Positions 1 to 8,513 of a stretch of DNA of 64,000 bases are shown piece after piece (positions within the stretch are counted from its first letter, which is position 1; the number at the start of each line of letters is the position of its first letter). Under the pieces are notes generated by a model. That model had not been told where the DNA came from and ran no database searches. It worked only from the letters and a program-made list of their open reading frames with translations. Both the position numbers and the translations under genes were made by a program. This stretch comes from an uncultured Armatimonadota bacterium (GTDB lineage: Bacteria; Armatimonadota; Fimbriimonadia; Fimbriimonadales; Fimbriimonadaceae), in assembly GCA_903899015.1 (NCBI GenBank), contig CAIUHP010000043.1, positions 124,001 through 188,000 of the forward strand, read 5' to 3'.

Positions 1-1826
1 GGATCATGGAGAGCGTCGCAGATGACAGAATCCGAGTTATGCGAACCTAACCACCGCAATGCTTGTAGTGCTGAACGACGCAAATCGGGATCATTTGGAT
101 CCGCCGCCGCCCGATTCAGCGCATGGGTAGCAAAGTCAGAACTGGGGTCCGCAATTCGACCCAGAGCATTCGCAGCCGCCCGTCGAAGAAATGGACGAGG
201 ACTTTCAAGCGTCTTCACAAGCGCAGGAATGGCATGAGGATCACCCAAGATACCGAGCGCCCAAATTGTTTCCTCTTCCAGAAGATCTGGATGATCTTCG
301 ATTTGGTGGATGAGTTCACTAGTTGCTCTCGGGTCCCTCAGCCGAGCGAGGGCCGAAGCAGCTTGACGACGAACTCTGGGAAGTGGGTCGTGTAAGGCCT
401 TGATAATCTCGTCGGAAGCAAGGGCCGTGCCTTCTGCTCCAACACTCTCAATTGCGTGCTCTCGCACGCTTGCATCTGAGGTTCGACTCAATTCGCGCAT
501 CGCGCGATAGCCTCTCGGCGTGATGGTTCGCAGGTCCCGCCATGTGGTCTTTACTCCGCTTGCCCCTTCTTCTTGGACTTGAAGCAGGACAATAACAGTG
601 ACAATGCGCATGAGTGCGCCAACGACAAAGACTGTTTTGTAAGCGACTTCAGGAATCTCGTGCGCTCGCAGGGCTGCCATTAGGAAGGCACCCAAGAGCG
701 GCGAGATACCACCCATGATCGCTGTCACTGTCATTCCTGAGCCAATATAGTTGGCTCGATCACGCACGTTTGCCGTCGTCAACATGATGTTGAACTGGCA
801 AATATTGATGCCGCTCCAGGCGATCCCCATGAAAAAGCTCGTTGTGAGCAAAATCCATTCGTTATAGGCGGTTCGACCAGGAACGCAAAAAACCCATGGT
901 AGCGGATTAAGCGCGAGAGCAAGCCCGGCGATGATTAGTGCGGGTTTATTCCCATACTTGTCTGAGAGAAATCCCCAGAATTTTGCAGACAGTACTTGGC
1001 CTACCGCTTGCACGGTCGTTGCGCCGACTAAAACGACGAAACTAAGCGATAGTGTCTCGCGACCAAATGCGAAGTAGAAGTTTCCCGCAAACGTCTGCCC
1101 CATCGTCGCGACACCCAGAAAGAGAAGAACGCCGCGGAATTGCTTGTCGCCGAATGGAGCACCTATCGCAAGAATGCCATCCTTCAAGCCTTGTCGAATT
1201 GGATTTTCGCGAGGAAGATCTTGCATCCGAGAAAAGGCAATAAAACTAATTACGGAGAACCCAATTCCGATGGCGTAGATCAGAGCAAATCCGACGTCAG
1301 GATTTCCACCCGTTCGAATCATGTCTAGGACAAATGCACCCAGAATTCCAACCGTGGCACCCACCGCAGTCAAAACCGCGTTTCTACGACTGAAATAGAA
1401 TCCAATCGAATTGGCTGGGACCATCTCCGCTAGCCAATCGTTGTAGATCGGATTGACCATCATGGACGACACCGACGCAATCAGGACGCAAGCCGTAAGC
1501 AGAGTTAATTTGGCCGCGTTCGGGATGTGAAGGAAAGGCAGTATGACGAGTGGGACATACATAACCCTCCAAATCAAGCCTCCCGGCAAAACATATCGTT
1601 TGTAAGAGGGAAAACTGCGTCCCCAAATTGCACCTGGAATCTGAAGAATTCCAACCAGGTTTGGAATCGCGGTTAGTAAGCCAATCCAGAGGTCCGAACC
1701 CCCAAGCCTCTGGACGAATCCGACGAGGAAAGCTCCGGTCACGAGTGTGCCAAATGCCGTCGCAAAAGCGCCGTCGGCATTTGCCAACCGAAGACTCCTT
1801 AGATTTTCAAGGCGATTGACTGCCAC
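1..1826 (-). CDS. MFS transporter with C-terminal HEAT repeats (partial, runs off the left edge)
   Basis: An open frame on the minus strand starts at a GTG at 1826, which follows an in-frame TAG, and stays open to base 1, so the 3' end is missing. The first ~425 residues are hydrophobic and alternate in the manner of a 12-helix major facilitator permease; stretches such as FLSDKYGNKPALIIAGLALAL look like the conserved MFS cytoplasmic loop followed by a helix. From about residue 430 the chain turns soluble and consists of ~30-residue HEAT/PBS-lyase repeats (LPRVRRQAASALARLRDP; PRPFLRRAAANALGRIADP). The substrate cannot be read from the sequence. The fusion of an MFS permease to a HEAT array is unusual; the array is probably cytoplasmic and could bind a partner protein. 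No strong Shine-Dalgarno precedes the GTG, so the exact start is uncertain. Confidence 0.8.
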   Translation of the reverse strand, partial: MAVNRLENLRSLRLANADGAFATAFGTLVTGAFLVGFVQRLGGSDLWIGLLTAIPNLVGILQIPGAIWGRSFPSYKRYVLPGGLIWRVMYVPLVILPFLHIPNAAKLTLLTACVLIASVSSMMVNPIYNDWLAEMVPANSIGFYFSRRNAVLTAVGATVGILGAFVLDMIRTGGNPDVGFALIYAIGIGFSVISFIAFSRMQDLPRENPIRQGLKDGILAIGAPFGDKQFRGVLLFLGVATMGQTFAGNFYFAFGRETLSLSFVVLVGATTVQAVGQVLSAKFWGFLSDKYGNKPALIIAGLALALNPLPWVFCVPGRTAYNEWILLTTSFFMGIAWSGINICQFNIMLTTANVRDRANYIGSGMTVTAIMGGISPLLGAFLMAALRAHEIPEVAYKTVFVVGALMRIVTVIVLLQVQEEGASGVKTTWRDLRTITPRGYRAMRELSRTSDASVREHAIESVGAEGTALASDEIIKALHDPLPRVRRQAASALARLRDPRATSELIHQIEDHPDLLEEETIWALGILGDPHAIPALVKTLESPRPFLRRAAANALGRIADPSSDFATHALNRAAADPNDPDLRRSALQALRWLGSHNSDSVICDALHD

Positions 1827-1968
1827 GTGATTAGGGAGATTGTGACACTTTGTCTAAGGATCTAGGGGCAGAAACGTGATCTTCCCGACGAACGTTTAAT
1901 ACTCAAACGAACATTTCTGCTCGGCATTCCCAAGTCATATTTCAGAATCCTGAGCCCAGACCACATTG

Positions 1969-1974
1969 TAATAT
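1969..1974 (+). promoter_or_regulatory. -10-like element (TAATAT) six bases before the GTG start
   Basis: TAATAT lies exactly six bases upstream of the GTG at 1981, with no Shine-Dalgarno between. The same TANNNT-N6-start layout recurs at several other genes in the window and suggests a leaderless transcript. No clear -35 box is seen. Confidence 0.45.
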
Positions 1975-1980
1975 AGACGG

Positions 1981-3318
1981 GTGACCTCCCTTATATGCGT
2001 GGCTCTTGCGCTTCTCGTTCCCACTCAAACCGACGCTCGCCTCACTAACAGCTCGAGAACAGACCAAGCCGGGTGGATTGTCCTCCATTTACAAGGCAAA
2101 CCTCGGGACATTGGGTTTCAATACGGCAGTTTGGCAGCCAAGGAAATTGACGATGCTCATAAGGCGTTGCTCCTAAGCTTTAGCCGCGCTCCGTACGATT
2201 GGGAATGGTGCCGTAAATCGGCGAGAGACTTGTTCTGGAAGAAGCTCGATACGGAATATCAGGAAGAAATGCTTGGCCAAGCCGAGGCTCTCCAACAGAA
2301 AGGGTTCAAGTATGACCAGTGGGACGTTCTCGCCTACAATGCGTACATCGAGCTAAAGGATTATTATCTGCCTTACGTCCTCTCCCATCAGCCGGGAGGC
2401 ACTCGCCAAGGAACCACAAGGGAATCTTGTAGCGCTTTTATCGCTACTGGTTCCACTACAAAGGATGGCAAGATCGTGATGGGACACAACCTTTGGTGGG
2501 ACTACTTGATGGGCCAACGATGCAACGTCCTTCTTGACATAACACCCGAAAAAGGCAATCGGGTCATCATGGATGCTTTTTGTGGTTTCATCCATAGCGG
2601 TAGCGACTACGCTCTGAATTCTGCGGGAATGGTTTTGTGCGAAACCACCATTTCAGGTTTCTCTGGCTTCGATCCAAAGGGCACTCCTGAGTTCATGAGA
2701 ATGCGCAAAGCGATCCAATATTCCAACAATCTTGACGACATCAAATCGATCTTTGTTGAAGGAAATAATGGGGGCTATGCCAACACTTGGCTGATGGGAG
2801 ACACCAAGACAAATGAAATCGGAAAGCTTGAACTTGGACTAAAAAACGTCGACTTCGTTCGCAAGAAGGACGGATTCTTTGTCGGAAGTAACTTCCCAGA
2901 GAGCCCGAAACTGATTGCAGAAGAGGTCCCTGGAGGATGGAATGCGGATCCAATGTCGAACGGTTGCGAACGCCGCCGAGTCCGATGGACCAGCCTCCTT
3001 ACAAAGAATAAGGGGCAGGTTGATGCTGAAATGGCGAAAACTTTCCTCGCCGACACCTTTGACGAAGTCCTTAATCGACAAGGGGCTAGCGACAGCACTC
3101 TGTGCGGTGTAAGCGGACTCTCTGGCGCCGTCAACACGAAGGTCATAGATAGCTCGATGGCTTCGTCCATGCAGCTTTGGGCTCGTATGGGAATTTCCAA
3201 CGGTAGCACCTTTTCAGCCAATACATTCTTCAGTCAGAACTCTGGCTATGATGCGTTGAAGCCGTTCCTTCACGATATCCCTACTCAACCATGGAAGATA
3301 CTTCCCGAAAAGAAGTAG
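1981..3318 (+). CDS. Secreted C45-type Ntn hydrolase (acyltransferase/phospholipase B-like)
   Basis: The 445-residue product starts at GTG and opens with a short hydrophobic signal segment (LICVALALLVPTQTDA), so it is probably exported. The block RESCSAFIATGSTTKDGKIV followed by MGHNLWW is the hallmark of the N-terminal-nucleophile C45 group (acyl-CoA:6-aminopenicillanic acid acyltransferase and phospholipase B-like proteins): autocleavage would expose Cys150 as nucleophile. The downstream HSGSDYALNSAGMVLCETT segment fits the same fold. The enzyme would cleave an amide or ester bond; the substrate is unknown. It is monocistronic: a bidirectional terminator separates it from the convergent propeller gene. 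Confidence 0.75.
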   Translation: MTSLICVALALLVPTQTDARLTNSSRTDQAGWIVLHLQGKPRDIGFQYGSLAAKEIDDAHKALLLSFSRAPYDWEWCRKSARDLFWKKLDTEYQEEMLGQAEALQQKGFKYDQWDVLAYNAYIELKDYYLPYVLSHQPGGTRQGTTRESCSAFIATGSTTKDGKIVMGHNLWWDYLMGQRCNVLLDITPEKGNRVIMDAFCGFIHSGSDYALNSAGMVLCETTISGFSGFDPKGTPEFMRMRKAIQYSNNLDDIKSIFVEGNNGGYANTWLMGDTKTNEIGKLELGLKNVDFVRKKDGFFVGSNFPESPKLIAEEVPGGWNADPMSNGCERRRVRWTSLLTKNKGQVDAEMAKTFLADTFDEVLNRQGASDSTLCGVSGLSGAVNTKVIDSSMASSMQLWARMGISNGSTFSANTFFSQNSGYDALKPFLHDIPTQPWKILPEKK

Positions 3319-3336
3319 TCAAAGCCCGAGAAAAGT

Positions 3337-3366
3337 GGGCCGCCATCAACAGGCGGCCCGATTTTC
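3337..3366. terminator. Bidirectional terminator
   Basis: GGGCCGCC (3337-3344) pairs perfectly with GGCGGCCC (3352-3359) around a 7-base loop and is followed by GATTTTCTTT. It sits in the 49-bp space between two convergent genes. Confidence 0.8.
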
Positions 3367-3367
3367 T

Positions 3368-6300
3368 TTAAGGGGTGACCGTTACGGTAGCGGTCTTAGT
3401 GATTCCACTATAAGTGGCGCTCAAGGTCACTGATTTCTGTGAGGTCACCTTCACATGGCTGACTTTGAACGTCGCGGTTGTCTTGCCAGCCGGAATCGTT
3501 ACCGAGACCGGAACCGTCGCCCCCGTGGTGTCAGTGCTCGACAATTTGACCACCGCGCCTCCGGTCGGAGCAATGCTACTGATCGTAACCGTACCAGTGA
3601 CGACCGTCGTAGCACTTCCCTTCACCGTCGTAGGCGAAACGGTCAACGATACTAACACAGGTGCCACGACCGTTACGGAAGCTTGCTGAGTGCTCGTCCC
3701 TACCTTTGCGGTCAGGATGGCCGTCGTGTTACTTGCCTGAGCAACCGTGTTTACCGTAAATTTCGCCGAGTCTGCGCCGACCGGAATTGAAACCGTCAGC
3801 GGGAATGTAATCGCCTTCGACGACGAAGTCATCTTAACGGCAATTGCGCCACTCTTGGCACCAGCCTTGGTGTTTATCGTCACCACGCCACTGACGCTCG
3901 TACCTCCGTTGACGGAAGTCGGAGTCAGGACGAGTGAAGTCACTTCGTAAGGCTTAACATCCAAAACTGCAGAACGGGTTACTCCTCCAAACGCTGCCGA
4001 TATGGATACTTGCGTTTCAGAGGCAACCAGCAAGTGAGTCACGGCAAATGTGCCGCTCATTGCACCACTCGGAATCTTGATCGTTGCAAGCACGGTCGCG
4101 ATCTTCGTGTTTCCACTCGTAAGCTTGATAACCGCCCCAGTCGATGGCGCTGGACCAGTGAGATAAACCGTTCCTCCAACTGCAGTTGCCGATCCACCGA
4201 TTACGCTCGTGGGGGTAATCGAAACGCCGTCCAAGCTCGACGGCTGAATCGTTAAAGTTGCCGACTGAATGGTGGTCCCTAATTGGCCCGAGATCTTTAC
4301 GGATGTCGCAGCCGAAACGACCTTGGTGTTGATCGTAAATGTTGCCGACGAGGACCCAGCCGCAACCGTCACCGAAGCGGGGACTGTCGCACTGGTCGAT
4401 GTCGACGAAAGCTTAACGATCGATCCTCCCGACGGCGCAATTCCCGAAAGGGTAACCGTTCCTGTCGAGGGTGTCCCACCTGCAACGGTAGCTGGGTCGA
4501 GCGATACAGACACAAGCGATACTGGCTGAACAGTGAGAGTTGTGCTGACTGTCGTGCCCGAATGTGATGCCGTAATGGTATTGACAAGCTGATTCGCCTC
4601 ACCGACGGTTCCAACGTTGAAGTTCACCGTAGTGGATCCCGCAGCAACAGTTACGGTCGCAGGAACCGTTACGTCTGCACTGCTCGACGTCAGAGACACT
4701 ACAACGCCTCCTGCCGAAGCGGCCCGAGACAATGTCACTGTTCCGGTGGATGTGCTTCCGCCCGCCACAGTTGTCGGCGAGACGGAAACACTCTGGAGGA
4801 GCGGAGTGAGTATCGTGAGCGGTGCCGTTTGAGTCACTCCGCCTTGCGATGCAGAAATGGTCGCGGTAGTCGTGGTGGCTACCGAAACGGTCGTCAACGT
4901 GAAGTTCGAAGATGTTGCTCCTGCTGGCACGACCACACTAGCGGGTGGAGTCGCACTTGCCGAGCTTGATGAAAGAACCACCGAGGTGCCTCCAGTGGGG
5001 GCAGCACCGTTTAGCGTAACCGTTCCGATCGATGACGAACCACCGATCAGTGTGTTTGGAGCCAAGCTCAAGCTCGCCAACACTGCAGGGTTGATCGTTA
5101 GCGTTGCATTCTTTGAGCTCGATCCTAGAGTTCCGGTGATTGTCGCGGTTGTTACGGCGGAAACGGCGTTAGTCGATATGGCGAATGTAGCGGTTGCGGA
5201 ACCGCTCGGAACCGTCACGGCTGCCGGAATCGTTGCGCTCGAACTATTTGAATTCAGCGTAACAATTGTGCCTCCGGTTGGAGCGTTTCCACTCAACGTA
5301 ACCGTCCCCGTCGATCCCATACTACCCAGCACGGTGTTTGGCGATACCGACAAAGAAGTGACCCCCAGAACGGTCACTGTAAGCGTTTGGTTGAGCTTGA
5401 CGCCATTGTAAGTCGCACTGATAACCGATGTTCCTTGAGCAGCCAACGCAGCGTTCGTGTTGATATTAAAGGTTGCCGAGGACGATCCAGCAGGAATGGT
5501 TACGGATGCTGGCACAGTGGCGACTGAAGTCGTCCCCGACGCCAACGTCACTAAGATCCCGCCAGCAGGTGCAGCCGCACCCAATGCGACCGTACCGACG
5601 GAAATGCTTCCTGCCGAGACGGTTGAAGGATTAAGTGTCAATGTTGTAAGCGTTGGATTGACGACACCGCCAATTTGCAATCGCCACATACCCCGCCCAT
5701 AAGTTCCTGCGTTAAGGTAACCCGTTGCGGGGACTGCAACCAATTCATCTACGATGACACTTGGTAAACCGAGAGCTGAGCCTGCATTCGACCATGTGTT
5801 CCCTGAGTCAGACGTTACAAAGACGCCGACGTCCGTGCCAACCCACCACTTGGTTCCCGGGACTAACGGGTCTCGGGCAATCGTGTTGAGTGAGACGTCC
5901 GGCAGTCCGGTTACTCCCGAACCAGCAACGTTTGAAAATACCGGAGTCGTAGCTTGTGTATCACTGCAACGGAAGATGTGGCCAGTGTTCGATCCACTTC
6001 CCGAAAGACCAACGAGTATGTCGCTCGGGTTGGTCGCACTAACCGTAATTGAGGTAATCGCAAGCTTAGGAAGCGAACCGGTTCCATTACTCAGTTGCTT
6101 CCATGTGGAGCCCTGGTTGGTTGTCATCCAGAGCGCACCATCGTCGGAACCCGTATAAATTCGATTCGAATCCGTCGGGGAAACGGCAATTGCTTGGATA
6201 CTTCTTCCGCCTCCTCCGTTCGTCAGAACCGTAGAACCAAGCGGTCCATTCCATGATTGAGTGTTCTCATTCCATTGGTACAAGTAGCTTGAGCCGCTAT

Positions 6301-8317
6301 ACATCAGGTTGGGTTTGAGAGAATCAATCGTGATCACCGGAACAAAAGGCAAATTCCCCGAGAACGTTGCACTTCCGTTTCCAATGGTTTGCCGTGTGTT
6401 CCAACCGTCACCCGTCCGATAGATCGTCATGTAATCCACGGACGTGTATTGGATAAGCGGATTCGTTTGGTTGATAGCGCTACCGCCTCCATCGCCCGCA
6501 CCAACATTGAACCAATTGGAAAGATCACCGATCGTAATCGGTGATGCATTATCCTGAGTCCCTCCCAAAGCGTAATTTGCATTGGTTGGGTGCATCGCGA
6601 TGTGGGTGAACATCGAATTGCCGAGGTTCTTGCTCAAGGGTGTTACGGTCGCGGACGAGAATGCGCTGTTGAAAAGAACGCTGTAGACACCACCGTCATT
6701 ACTAAAAACCAAAAGGTTAGGGTTTGTCGGGCAAACAGCCAAACAGTGCTGATCGTTATGCAGAACCGCTCCATTTGAATAACTGCCGCCGCCCGGAACG
6801 AAATCGGACCAAGTCAGCCCTCCGTCAACCGAATAGTTGACGTTAATCTCCCCTAGGTAAAGCACGTCGCTCGTCGTTCCACCGACAACTTTAGAGCCGC
6901 ACTCCAAGTGGTAGTCGTAATTGTTCTGCGAAAAGTTTGGATCTTGGGACGGGCCTTGAGGGAGATGCGAGCTCACATCCGTCCAAGTTGCTCCTTGGTC
7001 ACCGCTGGTGTACAAGGCAGTATTTTCTGAATCAAGCACGTAAACCGCTTTTGAATTCGTCGGTGATGTCGCAACTTCGTAGGCTATGTTGTATGCCCCG
7101 GAAATGGTGACCGGACTAGCAAGTGCTTGCCATGTCGCTCCGTGATCGTCTGATTTGTAGAGGCGGGTATTGATCGTATTGTTCGCCGCATAACCACCGG
7201 CAACCGCATAAAATCGGACGTTGCCCGAACTTGGCACGGATGACGCAATCGTCGGCCAAACGTAATACTGCCCCCCGACTGAGAGCTTTGTCCACGTGCT
7301 TCCACCATCGGTGGAGCGAAACAGATTTCCCGTCCCGGTCGAATAATCTCCAGTTCCTGCAATGAGAATCTGACTGTTTGCCGGGTCAATCATCACGTGA
7401 TTGACTCCCACCTTCCCAAGGCTGTTGATGGCAATTTCAGTCCAAGTCTGACCGCCATCCGTCGATTTCATAATTCCATAACTTCCAAAAATGAAGCCAT
7501 GAAAATCTCCACGAGCGACATATATCGTGTTGGAGTTATTGGGATCGACAACAATGTTGTTGACCGCCAGCTGAGTCCAGCTGCTTGACAGCCAACTCCA
7601 ATTGACACCCGCATCCGTAGTCTTCCAGAGTCCACCTTGAGCACCACCGGCGTAGAAAATGTTTGGGTTGGTGGGATCAAAGGCAACGGCGTTCACGCGT
7701 CCGTTGATGGGAGTAACACCGTAATATGTCTGATAGGGCACGCGCAAATTGGTTGGCCCCATAAACGACCAACTATTAGCACCAGGGGCAAATCTGCTTC
7801 CGGGGAAGTTGACTAACGCCTGATTCATTCGAGCGGCATGCTGTCGACCTCGCTCAAAGGAATCCCAGTCCACCGTATCGTTCGGAAATGCGCGGACTTG
7901 TACGAAATGAAGGTAAGCCTGAAGGTAGTCGGCTTTTTCCTTTTCGTATTCAGCTTTCTTGTTATTGTGTTCAAGACGTTCCCGCGCCTCGTCCGCCTTG
8001 AGATGAGCGATCTTGCGATCAATAGATCGAATCGACCTCATATTTACCGGCTCTTCGTCTGCATCTAAAATGTGCAGGCCAGGTATCTGATTAAGGCGTG
8101 ACTTCGCTTTTTCGACGCTTGAACCAGGGTTCAGCTGAATAAGATAGGTAGAGGATCCGCGTTCTCGGGACTCGATCTTCCCCATCGGACGTACAGATAC
8201 CGCAAGTTCTTCTGCCGAGACTTTCGCTTGAACCCTAACATAGAACTCCGCTCGTTCCTGATTCTGCTTGCTGACTGCGCCCGTAAAGGCCAAAAATGCT
8301 GCTAGTAAGATCGTCAA
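3368..8317 (-). CDS. Giant secreted BNR/Asp-box beta-propeller protein with eight Ig-like repeats
   Basis: The 1649-residue product starts at TTG (8317) with a signal peptide (MTILLAAFLAFTGAVS). Residues ~25-90 form a small alpha/beta domain, ~95-150 a charged helical segment, and ~190-890 a sialidase/Vps10-like propeller carrying at least eight Asp-boxes (KSTDGGQTW, RSTDGGSTW, KSDDHGATW, TSGDQGATW, YSVDGGLTW, MTTNQGSTW, VTSDSGNTW). From ~895 to the end are eight tandem ~94-residue Thr/Ser/Val-rich Ig-like repeats with the core pattern SVSPTTVxGG...GTVTLxxxAPxGG...VTVPAGxxxATFxINT. There is no LPXTG, PEP-CTERM or obvious outer-membrane anchor; the chain ends in TVTVTP. A role in binding at the surface is inferred; no catalytic sialidase residues were recognised. 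The repeat family is shared with the disrupted gene at 53.7-58.9 kb. Confidence 0.85.
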   Translation of the reverse strand: MTILLAAFLAFTGAVSKQNQERAEFYVRVQAKVSAEELAVSVRPMGKIESRERGSSTYLIQLNPGSSVEKAKSRLNQIPGLHILDADEEPVNMRSIRSIDRKIAHLKADEARERLEHNNKKAEYEKEKADYLQAYLHFVQVRAFPNDTVDWDSFERGRQHAARMNQALVNFPGSRFAPGANSWSFMGPTNLRVPYQTYYGVTPINGRVNAVAFDPTNPNIFYAGGAQGGLWKTTDAGVNWSWLSSSWTQLAVNNIVVDPNNSNTIYVARGDFHGFIFGSYGIMKSTDGGQTWTEIAINSLGKVGVNHVMIDPANSQILIAGTGDYSTGTGNLFRSTDGGSTWTKLSVGGQYYVWPTIASSVPSSGNVRFYAVAGGYAANNTINTRLYKSDDHGATWQALASPVTISGAYNIAYEVATSPTNSKAVYVLDSENTALYTSGDQGATWTDVSSHLPQGPSQDPNFSQNNYDYHLECGSKVVGGTTSDVLYLGEINVNYSVDGGLTWSDFVPGGGSYSNGAVLHNDQHCLAVCPTNPNLLVFSNDGGVYSVLFNSAFSSATVTPLSKNLGNSMFTHIAMHPTNANYALGGTQDNASPITIGDLSNWFNVGAGDGGGSAINQTNPLIQYTSVDYMTIYRTGDGWNTRQTIGNGSATFSGNLPFVPVITIDSLKPNLMYSGSSYLYQWNENTQSWNGPLGSTVLTNGGGGRSIQAIAVSPTDSNRIYTGSDDGALWMTTNQGSTWKQLSNGTGSLPKLAITSITVSATNPSDILVGLSGSGSNTGHIFRCSDTQATTPVFSNVAGSGVTGLPDVSLNTIARDPLVPGTKWWVGTDVGVFVTSDSGNTWSNAGSALGLPSVIVDELVAVPATGYLNAGTYGRGMWRLQIGGVVNPTLTTLTLNPSTVSAGSISVGTVALGAAAPAGGILVTLASGTTSVATVPASVTIPAGSSSATFNINTNAALAAQGTSVISATYNGVKLNQTLTVTVLGVTSLSVSPNTVLGSMGSTGTVTLSGNAPTGGTIVTLNSNSSSATIPAAVTVPSGSATATFAISTNAVSAVTTATITGTLGSSSKNATLTINPAVLASLSLAPNTLIGGSSSIGTVTLNGAAPTGGTSVVLSSSSASATPPASVVVPAGATSSNFTLTTVSVATTTTATISASQGGVTQTAPLTILTPLLQSVSVSPTTVAGGSTSTGTVTLSRAASAGGVVVSLTSSSADVTVPATVTVAAGSTTVNFNVGTVGEANQLVNTITASHSGTTVSTTLTVQPVSLVSVSLDPATVAGGTPSTGTVTLSGIAPSGGSIVKLSSTSTSATVPASVTVAAGSSSATFTINTKVVSAATSVKISGQLGTTIQSATLTIQPSSLDGVSITPTSVIGGSATAVGGTVYLTGPAPSTGAVIKLTSGNTKIATVLATIKIPSGAMSGTFAVTHLLVASETQVSISAAFGGVTRSAVLDVKPYEVTSLVLTPTSVNGGTSVSGVVTINTKAGAKSGAIAVKMTSSSKAITFPLTVSIPVGADSAKFTVNTVAQASNTTAILTAKVGTSTQQASVTVVAPVLVSLTVSPTTVKGSATTVVTGTVTISSIAPTGGAVVKLSSTDTTGATVPVSVTIPAGKTTATFKVSHVKVTSQKSVTLSATYSGITKTATVTVTP

Positions 8318-8472
8318 ATAAACACCAGAAGGCCAAAGGCCAGTAGGGTCTTATCTTACGTTAAATCGAGCCTTAGCCCAGTAATCTGGAGTGGAATTGT
8401 CTGGATTTTGATTCTAGATCGGGCAACGTTTTGCACCAACCCGAAGTCTTCCGTTTTGAAAGACGAGTCCTT

Positions 8473-8503
8473 GAGTCTGATTACGATGATTGTAATCAGA
8501 CTC
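8473..8503. terminator. Perfect 12-bp hairpin, probable terminator of the sugar ABC operon
   Basis: GAGTCTGATTAC (8473-8484) and GTAATCAGACTC (8492-8503) form a 12-bp stem with a 7-base loop, ten bases beyond the stop of the permease gene. There is no T-tract on the minus-strand side, so it may stabilise the 3' end of the mRNA rather than terminate. Confidence 0.55.
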
Positions 8504-8513
8504 TGTCAAGCAA

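Noticed and set aside
4857-5411. 184-residue plus-strand frame opposite the Ig repeats
   Set aside because: Its repetitive Val/Pro-rich translation simply mirrors the codon usage of the repeat array on the other strand.
3368-6000. Regularly spaced similar DNA blocks that could suggest a repeat array
   Set aside because: They are degenerate ~280-bp units in one reading frame encoding Ig-like modules, not CRISPR repeats or minisatellites.
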